DNA from: Pestalotiopsis fici W106-1
Taxonomy: Eukaryota; Ascomycota; Sordariomycetes; Amphisphaeriales; Sporocadaceae
Length of the DNA stretch: 64,000 nt
NCBI RefSeq assembly: GCF_000516985.1
Contig: NW_006917092.1
Coordinates: 6,265,888 to 6,329,887 of the forward strand
Direction: 5' to 3'
The translations under genes and the position numbers were made by a program. This document shows positions 33,409-45,466 of this stretch, one piece after another. The stretch's first letter is position 1. Each line of letters starts with the position of its first letter. A model generated the notes under the pieces. The model worked only from the letters and a program-made list of their open reading frames with translations. It was not told the DNA's origin and did no database searches.

Positions 33409-34791
33409 TTAGCAGGAATGAACTTCATCATTTTGACCACTGTAGCAGTCCTTCCATGCGTCCGAGTTCTGATCATCAGGAACATCAGACCTATCGCCAC
33501 AGTTGACCCACTTGGGAATAACCAGCACGTCTGCATCGTCGCTGTTGATGGACGTGGCTTGAATGTCACTGCAGGCATTGGCGGTCGTCTTGGAGAACGG
33601 CGCATCCTTCAAGCACACAAGGGGTCCGAATTCTCCGCCTGTAAAGTTTGGTTCGTACTCTGACAAAGTGCCGCAGCTGTGCAACATCACTGGAGCCTTG
33701 TACCTATGCGAGAGTTAGTCCAATTGGTCTGATTCGCCATCAATAAACATGTTCATCGAGTTCACTTACCACCAACCACAAGCACCCTCACCAAAGTTGA
33801 AACCCTGGGTAATGGAGGTCGTTTCCGAGACAGCGATTCCGAAGCTGATGCCGGCACTGAGAACGGATTCCAAGGGACCTTCTCCCTCCAGGCCAAAGCT
33901 GACTGACAACGACTTTTCAACCGTGAAGGATTCGCCTTCCTCAAGGTAGCAGTCATTGCCCTGGTCACATGATATCAGTATACCCGTCGAATCCAGCACT
34001 CAACTTGGACGGCGATAACTTACAGCACAGTACCTTGTATCGTCATACACCTCTGCTACTCCGTAGTACTTGGCCGCCTTGACCTCGCAGTAGTAGGAGC
34101 ACCCGTCCGTCTCGTCGTTGCCAACATTGGGGCAGTCGCCGCTCCCGTTCATCTCAATAGCAGGGCTGCAGACAGTGTCCTCGCACCCGGTAACTTCTTG
34201 TGTCCCCGAGTCGAGGCAACGCTTGACCGGTCTACCACGCTTGTCTACTTTGCGACCGCTAATGGGGACCTTGGCGTAGATGGCATACTGAACGCCGGCA
34301 GAAGTGCGAATTGTGCCAGAGGACTTTTGGCTGGTGCAGGTCTCTTCAATGACATCGAAACCGACTGCGGCCTGCGCGGGCGTGACCTCGACGGGGCTGG
34401 TGCCCTTGTTGCACACTTGAGCCATGGTCTGCTCGACCTCTTGGTGAAAACAGGCTCCTGGCTGGATAGTGACAGGGGCGCCTCCGAGACTGCTGATGAA
34501 TAGGGTTGCAGCACCAACAGCACTGACCCAGTCTGTTAGACCATTGGGTGGACAGTCTACTATGCTATCCGGACCAAGAAGCTTCTCAGCCTTGTCTTGG
34601 TCAACATCTCTAGTGTGCAAGTCGCTGGTCCGTGGGCGCAGAGAAGGGGCAGTGCTACGACTTTTCAGGTCCCGGACGAATTTTCCTGGTCCTTGGTAGC
34701 TCTCGATACCTCCGTCCCTCTGCCATATCGGGAGACGGGAGGCCAAGACCTGCGAGGCAAAGGCTCCAGCAAGGAAAAGCTTGGGAAGCAT
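33409..34791 (-). CDS. Secreted cysteine-rich protein, 417 aa, unknown family
   Basis: Signal peptide MLPKLFLAGAFASQVLA; I start at 34791 because the methionine 12 codons upstream lengthens the hydrophilic leader. Introns are 33961-34023 and 33704-33769; exons total 418 codons. The N-terminal domain (about residues 75-170) has PGACFHQEVEQTMAQVC and ends near VIEETC. A Lys/Arg-rich bridge (KVDKRGRPVKRC) could be a processing site. A Cys-dense block follows (TGCEDTVCSPAIE, GDCPNVGNDETDGCSYYCE). The segment EGESFTVEKSLSVSFGLEGEG plus SAGISFGIAVSETTSITQG is strongly alternating, as in amphipathic beta-hairpins, ending ACGWWYK. At least eighteen cysteines suggest extracellular disulphides. Homology unrecognised; no activity is assigned. 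Confidence 0.75.
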
Positions 34792-36801
34792 TTTGGCCAA
34801 GTTGAAGAATTGGAACAAATGTTGCAATGATTGAGAGGATATGTGACAAGATTTTAGTCAAGCAAATAATGCTCCTTGCTCCCTTGGCTGGAATGAATTG
34901 TAGTGAAAGAGGTTTTGGGTGCTGGTTGGCGCTGAAGATTATGTTGTGATGAAATATTTCTATACACTACGATCTCAAACATGTGAAGGGCTTTATAGTT
35001 AACACTTATACGCTTATCCGTCTCCTCGTGGGTGGAAGATCGCGATGCATGTTGATGTTTACTGCCAAAGATTGTTGCTATTCTGACGTATGTGAAGATA
35101 TTTCTGGACGACCTTCTGAACGACTGTTGATCTTGTACCTTTTGAAGACATATTCCAACTAAGCCTCGTGGGATGTTTCTAAAAGGGTGACCAAATGTAA
35201 ACGCCAAGTCGCTATATCACGAGATAGGATTGTAAGAATCAGCCAGCGCAGCTTGGCAACTTGACTGGCGGCGGAGTAGTAGAAGCCTCGACGAATACGG
35301 CCGGAAATTGCCGATTGATCCATGATCAGGAATATGAAGCATCATGTTCGACGGTGGCAGCTGAAGGTGTATTGTTAGATGCGCCGTTTTCCTGGGATCT
35401 CATTGAACCTAGTCTAGCAGTGGCCTTTGGTCTCTTGATACAAACAGCCATGCTGCGATATTCACTGGATCTTACTACTGACGCATTTCCTGGCTAATCA
35501 CTAGATTCTTACAGCTGCTTGCCTGGAAAGCCAATCCTTGGCTCTTCAAGATTTTGACAAGACGACTGTCGTAAAGTCTTTGCTTCCAATGGCTGTCGCA
35601 TGACGAGTAGGCGTCTATAGCTTCATTTTGTCAGATCACCACCCCACAGGATCGGTGGCCCAATAAAACACAGTCACCCCAGACTCGGTCAGTTCTGCAC
35701 GGCTACAGGGCATTATACAAATGCTTGCCAGGTACTGTCTTCTTGGCATCTTCATAGATACTAGTGTAGGATGGCACGCCTGGAGAGGGCGCAATTCTGC
35801 AAGGAACGGGATTATCTATCTCAGAAGAACTATGACGCAGCAAATTATATTAGGCAATCATAAAAATAGGTACTATTCTTCTCTCCGATACAGTTGTATA
35901 TGCTTTACGGGGCTGGCTTAGTACCAATGTGAATATCCCAGCAGAATAGGAGTTACAGGATGATGGATCATATCATCTGCTGGCGAACGATGCTCATTGA
36001 TCCTCACATCTCCGCTGAAGATTAAAGATGATTCCCGATCACCCGATGTTTTGCGGCCCGAAGCAACATCCGTTGTATTTGTTTCCCAAGGTGCTGTTCG
36101 CGACTCTTATTAGTTTGAGCGACCGCATGAGAAGTTCAAACACATAGGAAAGCCGGTGTTCATGTATATCTCATACATGTTATCCAGCAATTGAAATGCG
36201 CCCAGGACCAAACACCGCAATATCCAAGTCAAAGTACTCTCATTAGATCGCCTTGAGCTAAAATTCGAGCTTATCTCATCAACAGATTGAGATGTGATCT
36301 ACACAGCTGGAAAACGTGCGCGAGAAACGGATTTCCTTGGCAGTAAGGGCGAACAGGACCCGCTGTCCCAGATGGAGAAACCTCCACCAGAAGGATTTTT
36401 CCAAACAGCTTGCCCTGTCTCGAATGCGCTTGACTGCCCCCCGGATTATTTGCTTGGCGTGCGCTTCAAGTCATATGATTCTTCCAGGGGCCCTAGGCGT
36501 AAGTGGGTTCAGCTTTGCCTGATTGATTCAAGATCGTCATTTTCAACAATGAAGAGAATGATTCCAAAAGAATTTCACAAGAGCTCAGTGTATTTGTAGT
36601 AGCACGAGTAGATGAACGCAAGCTAGAGATTCTGGAATTGACGCGCTGGTTCCTATTGAGCATCTACGTGTTTCGACACAACTTGGCTTACAAGACAAGC
36701 GCAGAAGCACGATTATCCTTTCCACCTATGTCTATCATCTGACAGAGTCCTTTGTGCACTAGCAGCCAATCCTCACCAATTGCCCCAACAGCCTGGCCCA
36801 T
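34792..36801. other. Intergenic, no supported gene
   Basis: About 2 kb without coding support. The frames here show no domain, signal peptide or consistent splice sites. Confidence 0.45.
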
Positions 36802-37152
36802 TTACAGCAGTGTCTGTATAATCAGAGGTGCAACTGCCAGCAACAACAACCCCGTTCCCGTCACTGTCGTCTTGGATCCAGCGCCATCCGAAGTCTGAGT
36901 GTTGCACACTGCAGAAATCAACTTGAATTCTTCCGCATGTTGCACAAGACATGTTTCGCAACTTCCATCGCAGGTGCACGTAGATCGCTCCCAGCCTACT
37001 GCGGTCGCATTGCTGCAGCAGGGCTGAAAGATGGAGAGAGTGATATTGTCGCGATCGTTCCCAGTCAAGAGACTGCACTTCCCAGACTCTGGAAATTGTA
37101 GAATGGGTTCTGAGTGGTTGTAAAGACTTGTTGAGTTGCTGAAGCTGTTCAT
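36802..37152 (-). CDS. Small cysteine-rich protein with C-terminal hydrophobic tail (GPI-like), 116 aa
   Basis: Starts at the methionine at 37152 (MNSFSNSTSLYNHSEPI). The body has six or more cysteines (SGKCSLL, FQPCC, RSTCTCDGSCETC, SAVCNTQ) with NIT and NAT glycosylation sequons. A Ser/Thr/Gly-rich spacer and the terminal TGLLLLAVAPLIIQTLL fit a GPI-attachment signal. Oddly, no N-terminal signal peptide is visible, so either an upstream exon is missing or the start is wrong. Such cysteine-rich GPI proteins are common on fungal cell surfaces; no specific role is claimed. Confidence 0.55.
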   Translation of the reverse strand: MNSFSNSTSLYNHSEPILQFPESGKCSLLTGNDRDNITLSIFQPCCSNATAVGWERSTCTCDGSCETCLVQHAEEFKLISAVCNTQTSDGAGSKTTVTGTGLLLLAVAPLIIQTLL

Positions 37153-37846
37153 TTTGGATTGTGGTTGGTGGGTCTTGTGAATTGAATTGGAGAGGTTTTG
37201 CCGATTCTTGAGTGACACGAATTGCGCGATAGTTGAATAAGAGATGCCACTATGAATTCAAATCCCGTGCGAGAACTCCGGAGGAACTTCAACTTAATAA
37301 CATGTTACACCTCGTTATGTTAGCTGAGTGTTGGTTTATGTTCATTTGTTGTCTGACGTCACAGCTGTATTACCTATAAGGCCCTGGGGACGCCGAGCTT
37401 CTTGGCTCTGCTGTATCGAGATGTGGGCAAACAACACGCCAAGACGCCAGGATCGTAGGTTTCTTTAAATATTGGCCAAGACTTACTCTGCCACCCCCAA
37501 TCAACTATACACTTGCAGTATATACACTGGCGATCAAATAATCTGAGGACGTCTTCAGGAATCCATGCCTGACTTTTACCTAGTTAATTGACAGGGCCAA
37601 CTCATCCCGTGTCTTAAGCCTCCCACTTCCTCGATTTTGCAAAGCAAACTTTGGAGCACAGATCATTCTAATCGATTATGTACCTCTTCCCACTGTTTGC
37701 GTTAAACGAATCATTCTTGATGGAACACCACTGGTCGGATAGTCAGCTCATGACCTGGAATTGAGCCCCGTCAGCACAAGCGTGTAATGGCACGTAAGAA
37801 TGGGGCAGGGGCTACAATAGAACTCACGGAAACAACACTTCCACCT
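37153..37846. other. Intergenic, no supported gene
   Basis: About 690 bases between the small cysteine-rich gene and the stop of the large orphan. No feature is recognised. Confidence 0.5.
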
Positions 37847-39532
37847 TCAGGAATCTGCGGATCCAGACAACGACAAGTCCTCATAATTTCCAGATCTCCA
37901 ACCTGGATGATTCCCTTCCACCTCATCGGTACGGAGCGCCGTTCCCCGAATGACTGTTGGTGTCTCCAGTAGATTCCTCGATCGCAAATGCCACAGCGGC
38001 TTGAATATATCGCATGGTACGGAATTATCGTCCCTGATGTCTTGGCCATTCACGACTCTTTCCCAATTAGCCGCAACCTCTTCGGCAAGTCGGACCATGC
38101 GGTCGACGATTGGCTGTACCCCGATGACTAATTGAGTCATTGTATAAGTCTGGATCAGGTTCCTGAGATCTTGCCCGTGTGGCCGGTCTCGAGTGAGGTC
38201 GGATGGCTTGGTCATAGCCCATATGTTCATGCGATGGTGAATGTGAATCATACCCAGCCAGACAAGAATCTTGCGCCAGGCAAGATCTGTGTGCTCCGGC
38301 TTGTCAGCTTCAAGGGGCAGTATGTCTATTGCGCACTGAATTGAGGTGGTTCTTGGGCGAGTGAAACTCGCTGACATCACATAGTTCAAGTACGCTTTCC
38401 ATTCTTGTTTCTCACTTGATTTTTCCGCACTAGTTTCACTGCTGTGTAGATCAGCATCGGGGTGGTCCTTCTTTGCGGCCAGTGACTGCGTTCCAATACG
38501 ATCCAATGACAGTTCATGGAATATGCCTGATTTCGAAGTCGCCTCGAAAATTGTGATGATGGTCGGGATAGCCGAGGCCCAAGTCTTCTTCTGCTCCAGA
38601 GCCGCTGCTTTCAGTAATAAAGGCAGCTGCTGTTGGATCCTTTGCAAATACTTTGCCCAACAGCGAGACTTCTCGGCCATGACCTTCTTCTCGCACAGAG
38701 GAAGATGCACATCGAGTATCGGCAGAGTAAGATGCCTTATACAGAACCCTAAACCGGGCTCGCGCATCGAATTAGACAAGGATTTGTCAACGAGCCCGTC
38801 TTTTGCAATAAGCGTTGCTAGGTCGACCACAAAGTGTTTTCTTCGGTCTCTCGGTGTTAGTCGGTGTCGGCCGCCTGTACGCCTCTGACCAATGTTTGAT
38901 TGCTGGTCGTGGGCCCTTTCCGGTGCGAAGACATATCCTGAAGACTCTACCAGGGGATCTTGACCACCATCAGGCTTCAGAGGTCGACTGACTTTGCCGT
39001 CGCTCGGCCACGACGATAGAACTTCATCTTGCAGAGTTCTCTCAATCTCTGCCAAAGACGGCGGCAATTGAGAGCTGCTTCTTCGTGGATTTAGAAGCAG
39101 TGCATTATTACAGAGGCGAGCGACGAATACTATCGGGTCATTTGATGCTGCTGTACTGAGTTGCTTGTTGGAATCGTCTTCGGCCGCTCCCGTGTTGGGT
39201 CGGGCTATTCGTAGCACTCGAGGTGTAGCTGTACGGTCCTCCTTTTGCCTACAGATCACAACGCGGAACAACGCTCCTGAATAGTCCTGGACAAAGACGT
39301 CCAATTTGAGTAATTTCGAAAGTATCCTGTTCTCTAGAAACCTTCGATGGGTGCTGTTCTTTTCACTGAAGTCAAAAACGTGGGCTTCAAGACATTCATC
39401 CGCGTCTGTTGACGCATCCTTGATTGCGAAGGTGGTGTAATATTTCTTCGAATCCCTGGCATGCGAAACCACGAAAGCTTCTCCCAACACCGTGACAAGG
39501 AGTGATCTTAGGTCCCGATCGTTGGCGCCCAT
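37847..39532 (-). CDS. Orphan protein, about 561 aa
   Basis: One uninterrupted frame. I place the start at 39532 (MGANDRDLRSLLVTVLGEAF) because the 139 codons upstream are Cys/His-rich and unlike protein. Its first 100 residues form a mixed alpha/beta-looking block (YYTTFAIKDASTDADECLEA, LLKLDVFVQDYSGALFRVVI). A basic, low-complexity centre (QRRTGGRHRLTPRDRRKHF) and a helical C-terminal half (ERVVNGQDIRDD, MNIWAMTKPSDL) follow. No transmembrane segment, signal peptide or catalytic motif is evident. Length and codon use look genuine, but the family is unknown to me. Confidence 0.6.
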   Translation of the reverse strand: MGANDRDLRSLLVTVLGEAFVVSHARDSKKYYTTFAIKDASTDADECLEAHVFDFSEKNSTHRRFLENRILSKLLKLDVFVQDYSGALFRVVICRQKEDRTATPRVLRIARPNTGAAEDDSNKQLSTAASNDPIVFVARLCNNALLLNPRRSSSQLPPSLAEIERTLQDEVLSSWPSDGKVSRPLKPDGGQDPLVESSGYVFAPERAHDQQSNIGQRRTGGRHRLTPRDRRKHFVVDLATLIAKDGLVDKSLSNSMREPGLGFCIRHLTLPILDVHLPLCEKKVMAEKSRCWAKYLQRIQQQLPLLLKAAALEQKKTWASAIPTIITIFEATSKSGIFHELSLDRIGTQSLAAKKDHPDADLHSSETSAEKSSEKQEWKAYLNYVMSASFTRPRTTSIQCAIDILPLEADKPEHTDLAWRKILVWLGMIHIHHRMNIWAMTKPSDLTRDRPHGQDLRNLIQTYTMTQLVIGVQPIVDRMVRLAEEVAANWERVVNGQDIRDDNSVPCDIFKPLWHLRSRNLLETPTVIRGTALRTDEVEGNHPGWRSGNYEDLSLSGSADS

Positions 39533-40638
39533 AATGTGGTATAAAGAAATTTCTGCTTGCTGAAATGCAGGCAAGTCGTGAAGACAAAAGCACGAGTCAC
39601 ATGTACTTGAAAAGCTGAAAGGTGATATTTGTATGATATACAGTGCAGCTATATTATGTTGGAACGAATTCTGGAAGAGAGGTAAAATGTTATTCATGTT
39701 TGAGGGTAGCCTTCTTTTCAAGGGTCGGGGGAGATTATTGCAACCTGGGGGCCGGTCGCTCCACCACGTACAGGTACATCTTGATGCATGCATTGCCACG
39801 CAGATTGTGCATTTATTGAGTAGATGACCCTCCAGTCTCCCCATCGGCTGATCCCTGTGTTGCTGCAATGCTCCATTGGCTTGATGCACTGTGCGCACAT
39901 CGTGAGGCTGGTTGCGGAGAATGTAAAATGCAGGCGCCCAATGCGACATTGGGCGTTTTTGCAGGCTTGATATGCGTCCAGGGCTCGTCTGACTGTGATT
40001 GTAGAATGAACCGTTCGAGGGGCAACAAGCTGTGTGCTATAGATTGGTCAGATTGGCTGTAGTCTCGCTGCATCATCAGGGATCTTCTATCCAACAAGTC
40101 AATTGGGAATCCTATCATTTGCAGTCTTCTTGGCCGACTTTTCGGGCTCCATATCAAGGACTTGCTAAAACGAGGACAAATTGCGTGTTGGTCGATTTTC
40201 AATTTATGGAATAAAAACAAATCTGCTACTTTCTTTCGAGCTGTTACTTGAGCATATATATTTGGCATCCTTTTTTTCCATCAGAGAACAACTTCTTTTT
40301 TTCTAATAGCGTTAAGCAAAGCTATGATTTTATTGGTGGCCCAGATGGAAATCATCTGTCGCAATCTCACCAGTTAGTGCCCCTGGAAAACCTGCACTTG
40401 GATGCCGGATGGTGCATCGCAGTAGGTAGCCCCTCAAGACAAGATAGAATCATGATTAGTGGCCCAAGATCGTTTCGCCAGTTGCAGAATTGCATGGTCT
40501 CACCGAATGTGCATACGAGACGCGGATATTTTCATGAGCACTGAGCTATGATTTGTGTCCCTCAAAATCAGCCTTGGTAAGTGCCTTTTTGACAATCGTC
40601 CCCATTTCAATACATTTTGGGCCGCCAATCAGGAGACC
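39533..40638. other. Intergenic, no supported gene
   Basis: About 1.1 kb: promoter of the large orphan on one side and of the C2H2 gene on the other. The frame remains open upstream of the chosen orphan start up to 39949, so its 5' end is uncertain. Confidence 0.45.
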
Positions 40639-42289
40639 ATGACTTACCAGGGCTGTGCTGGAGATGCAGCAGCTGGCGGCATCTCATTGGTGCCCCAAAA
40701 ATCCAGCGAGTGCGTGAGTGAAAGTACCTCGACACGTAAACTCTTGAGTGGAGATAACATACCAGAAGCATCGCGAGGCGATGTGTAAGAATGACCTTCC
40801 AGATCTAGTGTCATGCCTGCTTGAAAGCCAACCAATAAATTACTGATCACCCTCCTGCTAAGGCCTGTGGCATTCTTTCCCTCCATTTCAGTATCTGCAT
40901 TCAGAGTGAGCTTCGGCCAGCACGAACCAGATACGCACAAAACCAGTCTTGCTGTTGGCGCAATCGATTTTGATCTTCACAAAAATCAGTAAGTATCAGG
41001 GCCAGTGGAATATTTCGCATGTAGCATTTATCCAGAGGTTCTCAAGCGATGATATGATACTCATGCTTATTTACTGTTTTTACAATCAGGTTTCGGCCGT
41101 GAAGCCCCGACTCGCTCGGGGCTTTCACAATCTCGGAGAACCATCATGATCATCACATAAGGCAAGATGGCCGCAGCCGCCTTCAGAACCAGAATGATTT
41201 TCTTCAACACGATATTCCGGAGTTTGATGTTGGGGAGGCCACCGCAAGTAATGCATCAAATCAAGCATCAGAGCAAAGCTCAATAAACCTAGACTTTGGC
41301 GCTTCTGGCGAATGGCCTCCTGCCTCATCCGGATCGTATGCTCACCCTTTTTCTCACTCATGGATGTCAAATATTTGGACCCAAAACTCTTACAACACCT
41401 CTCTCCGGCCTCAACACCTATTCCTGCCTTCAACTGAAGTTTTACAACAATGGCCAAGCTGCATTGGTGAATCCGATGATCCCTTTCTCTCTACGGCGAC
41501 ACAGGGTTCAATGTGTGCTGACTTCTACGTGCCGCACACGCTTGCGAATCAATTCGATCCCTTATACCCAGGCCATCCATGTTCACATTCTTTCTGCCCC
41601 AATGTTCAAGTCTCGCAACCAAGCACTGCCAGCCTTGACGCAGATGTATTCACACCTTTAGACTGTCAAACTCCGTTGGGATCATCTTGGTTCTCGCCAG
41701 TTCCTGTCCTCTCTTCGACTATGGACTTTCGTTGCAATCTATTTGACGCAGGTCGGAGCCCTGATGCACTGTTTGGAGCAGATACATTGCAGCACATGGA
41801 GATGTCTTCAAACTATGGTCACGACACGACAACTGCCTCGAACATTGCCTTGGAATCAAGCACTGCCAGTACGCCCGCAAGTACTTCCACATCGACGCCC
41901 AAGACGCGACTCTCGAAACTGGTTTGTTCTAAAGGCCAGTCAGGGCCCAAAAAGAGAGTCGCAATTGATCCTATCCCGCCGATCAAATGTTCGCATTGTC
42001 AGTGGGCGCACTGGGATCAAAGCAAAGTCAAGTAAGCTGAATTTGGCAAATCACAATGATATTATACTAAACAATGCGAAGGTGGCATGAAAGGAATAAA
42101 CATTTCAGGTGTAGCCATGCTGGATGCACGGGCAAATCTTTCTCAAGTAAACGAGCTCTGCAGAGACACCTAGAAACAAGCAAGATCCACCAGAGCGACG
42201 TCCTTCGATGTTACCGCTGCAGGTGTGGTTCGTCTACAAACCGTAAAGACCACCACGTAAACCACATCAGGACTTGCAACAAGTTGTGA
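40639..42289 (+). CDS. C2H2 zinc-finger protein, about 454 aa
   Basis: Proposed exons 40639-40784, 40905-40988, 41105-42031 and 42082-42289 total 455 codons. The N-terminal 340 residues are Ser/Gln/Pro-rich and low in structure, as in many fungal regulators (EATASNASNQASEQ, TASTPASTSTSTPKTR). The C terminus has CSHC plus HERNKH, a C2H2 finger split by the last intron (42032-42081). Next is CSHAGC ... RALQRHLETSKIH, a C-x4-C...H-x6-H finger, then CYRCRCGSSTNRKDHHVNHIRTC, a degenerate third finger. The last two exons are secure. The first two rest on frame agreement and an uncommon AAG acceptor at 41104, so the 5' end may differ. Probably a nuclear DNA-binding protein with unknown targets. Confidence 0.65.
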
Positions 42290-43389
42290 ATCCACTGTTC
42301 CATTGCATTTGCGACAGTTCAACTACAGACGGACAGTGTCACACCGCACGAATCAGCTGCTGTACATTTTCGGGGCGATATTAGACAACTCTAGCACAGA
42401 GTTTTGGGTTGTCTCCTTTGACTTTCTTGTTACTCACAAAACAAGCTGCAAAGTCCACAAACTTTCCGTTCATGAAAACGACATGACAATTCAAACAGTG
42501 ACACACGTGTTGGGCAATTTCTATTCTGGCGCTTAGGCTCTCGGCCATCAACTGCTGGTCAGATGGTCAGTCAACGAAACACCCGTCCGCAGAGACATCC
42601 GAGCCGATGGGCTAGTCCACGGATGGAATCATGTTTCAGCCGATGAAAAGCGACAAATTTTGATTGTGTACAAGTAGCGTTGGTACAAATATGGAAGGCT
42701 GATATCGTTATATTCGATCAGTCTAGGAGACAAATCCCCTTTGTGTATTCCCATCATCATGAGCCAAAAAGAACAAAAAAACCAGTAAAAGTAAAAAAAG
42801 ATCAGGCTTCGGCCTTACAAAGTACTTACATTGAATCTTCATATTCCTTATAGTAATGTGAAATGTTGGCAATACGCCTAAAAAGGATATCGTTAAATCT
42901 GAAATTGGGAGCGGAGATGAGCTTGGGCCTGGGTGCTTTATGCGCCCATCGTCGTCGGATTTTCGTCAATTATTCATGCAGGCAACCGTTACTTGCTTGC
43001 TGCGATGGACAGATTGTGGCGCAAGGCTTTCATGAATTTGTACCTAGGAACCTACTTAGGTAGGCAATTGCATCACTCACTCGTGTCCACCAACTTACCA
43101 GCATACAGATTGACATGCCCATCTTTTTATAGGGAATAGTAGTTTCGCAGAGTAAATCTTCAGCACGATAAGCGGAAAAAGACATACACTCCTATCACGA
43201 GAGTAAAAGATCATTGCTTTTGGAGTGATTGATTTTGGTGGTCGAGAGCCACTGGATAGATATCGTGCAGCTTATGGACAAAATTGCACCAATTCCTTTC
43301 AGGATTCAAATGCGCCTTCACATTCAGGTGCAAACTTGCATAACGTACATGTATGTACTAAGTCAATACTTTCAAGTATTAGTATCCCC
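42290..43389. other. Intergenic, no supported gene
   Basis: About 1.1 kb between the C2H2 gene stop and the alginate-lyase-like stop (convergent). No feature is supported. Confidence 0.5.
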
Positions 43390-44665
43390 TCACTCGAGAC
43401 GATAAAGAATTGTTCCAAAGCCAAGCTGATCATACCCACCGCTCGTAGTCCCATAGTCACCTCCACCACCTTCTGCCCCCCCGCTCTGCTCGACGACGAG
43501 ATCGCGATATGCCCCAGTCCATGACGAATTCAGTCCTTTCAAGGAGCTGTAGTGAGCAAATAGCAGCTCATTGATCGGACGGATGGTTCCGCGGCTCGAG
43601 TTTGATATAATGGGCTGGCTAACATCCGAGTTGTTGTAGGTGGTGTATGGTACATTATAGCCGAGATTGTATTTCGATGCATACTCCGAACTTCGTTCAC
43701 TCGTCAGCGCATGTTATCTTGGTCGGATATAATACTCACCCAGCGAGAATCCGGTTGTTCAAGTATCCAAAGAGGTCGACACCTTGGTTGTATGCTTGCT
43801 GGGCAAAGGCACCCAAGAGGGCGAAATCAAGCGTCGCGTGGCCTTGGTCTCTGCCCGCCTCTTGGTTCTGACCCAGGACCTTGCCGGAGCCACTCTCATT
43901 GTACGTGACCCAGATTGCTTTTTCAATGGCGCCATTACCTTGTCCACTCTTGAAGTATGTAACGGCTTCGTTGGCCATAGTCGCATTATCAGACAGGACA
44001 CCAATGGCGTACATTGAAGCCAGATTGCACAAGTCCCAGTTGGCCCAATAGTGATCAATCGCAGCATCGTTGTGGTTTACCAAGAAATTGTGATTCATTG
44101 GATAAAAGACATTCTCGAGCATCGAGGTAAGGTTGTTCAATCCCTTCCAGCCGGAATATGTGCGAAGAATCTCTCCGGCATTTGCGAGCTGGTATCCGTA
44201 GAGACCACTGGCGAGATACTTGTCGGATGTGCCGTCAATGGCCGTCAGAGTCGAGGACCAGGCATCGAGAATAGAACCAGAGACATCAGCGTACTGGGTG
44301 GATCCTGTGACCTTCCAGTATATGGCGTTGGTGTATGCTGCGGCCGCATCTCGGTAGAGCGAGGGATAGTTTTCGGTACAGTCGCCCCCAGAGCCTCGAC
44401 AAACTGTCGCCTTAGCGCTAGGAGTATATTCGCTGTATGCATGATTGACTAGTTTGAGCCAGCCGGTGTACATTGGCTCTCTCTGCTCGTTGACGAAAGT
44501 CTTGATACGATTGAAGTCGGATTCCGTATGCAATAGGCCAGGGTGTGTGTAAGTAGTGGTATTAGGATAAGTAGGAGTATTGGGAGAAGTAGTAGAGTTA
44601 TGGAAAGCACACCTGGCACCGAGGGCCAGCGTTGCCAAGTACGATATAATGATCGTTGTCTTCAT
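43390..44665 (-). CDS. Secreted alginate-lyase-like (toroid) polysaccharide lyase, 408 aa
   Basis: Secreted enzyme of the alginate lyase-like fold (PF05426 type), expected to cleave uronate-containing polysaccharide such as glucuronan, alginate or related polymers by beta-elimination. Start 44665 gives the signal peptide MKTTIIISYLATLALGARC. One intron (43691-43739) joins YLNNRILAG to SEYASKYNLGYNVPY; exons total 409 codons. Landmarks are HPGLLHTESDFNRIKTFV, PSLYRDAAAAYTNAIYWKVTG, NHNDAAIDHYWANWDLCNL and the Asn/Gln-rich GQNQEAGRDQGHATLDF. These carry the His, Asn and Tyr residues expected near the active centre. The C-terminal segment is Gly-rich (SGGAEGGGGDYG). Several N-glycosylation sequons. 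Family by memory of motifs; exact PL number uncertain (possibly PL38). Confidence 0.8.
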
Positions 44666-45466
44666 TTCGAAAAGTTTCGACACCGCGTTTTCCGTAGATA
44701 TGCTTGACCTGGTTGTGGGGAGATCAAGTCAAGTATCTGGACTGGAATGAATTGTACATTTATACTTGCTGGCTCCTGAACGACAATTGCGAACTGATAA
44801 TCTTGTCGATCTGTGAGTAACAAGAAACTTCGAGTTATCTCTCCGCGAAAGTCTCTTGCTTGAACACGTGTGTCCCCTGAGGGTATCCCCATGGGGAAGT
44901 CAGCCTCTGATGCCCGGGGTACTGTGGAGGCCGGACATACTGAACTCGAAGTCCTCCAATTGAAAGAGAAACCTCCTTGACTGATGATTTCCGTTCGCAA
45001 CCACAAAGAATTCGCTCCCTCAGCCGCGATGTTCTTGTGATATCATACGGGCCATCTTTCGGAACATGAGTGGACAAGCCAAGTACTCTTATACTCTCTT
45101 TGGTGTGTATCGCAGCCGTGGTTGAGCTAACCTCTGGGTAAAAAAGTGTGGATCAAGGGGTCGTTTCAGATAGAACGTATTCATTTCCGACGAACCAAAA
45201 GCTAGCAATAGGGGATGAAAGCTATAAGTCGAATGACTACGCGTAGAAGTGTATTAAGCAGACTGAATAATTGAGCGTATGCACTGTGTAAACTGCTCTT
45301 GCTATGGAGAACCCTGACTCTAGACAAATTTGATACGTCTGCTGCGTACCTATGACAGTAGTAAAGACCTTGCTGGATAGTCGAACCGTAGCAGATTTTT
45401 CTTTCACGCAACAAAATACTACAAAACTATAGCGAATTCGCTGCATTGTGCCATTCCCTAAAATTA
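44666..45466. other. Intergenic, no supported gene
   Basis: About 800 bases: promoter of the lyase-like gene and 3' side of the fasciclin gene. Minus-strand open frames near 44662-45077 have no family features. Confidence 0.5.

Noticed and set aside
36294..36599. 101-codon plus-strand frame
   Set aside because: Starts at GTG, low protein character, no supporting features.
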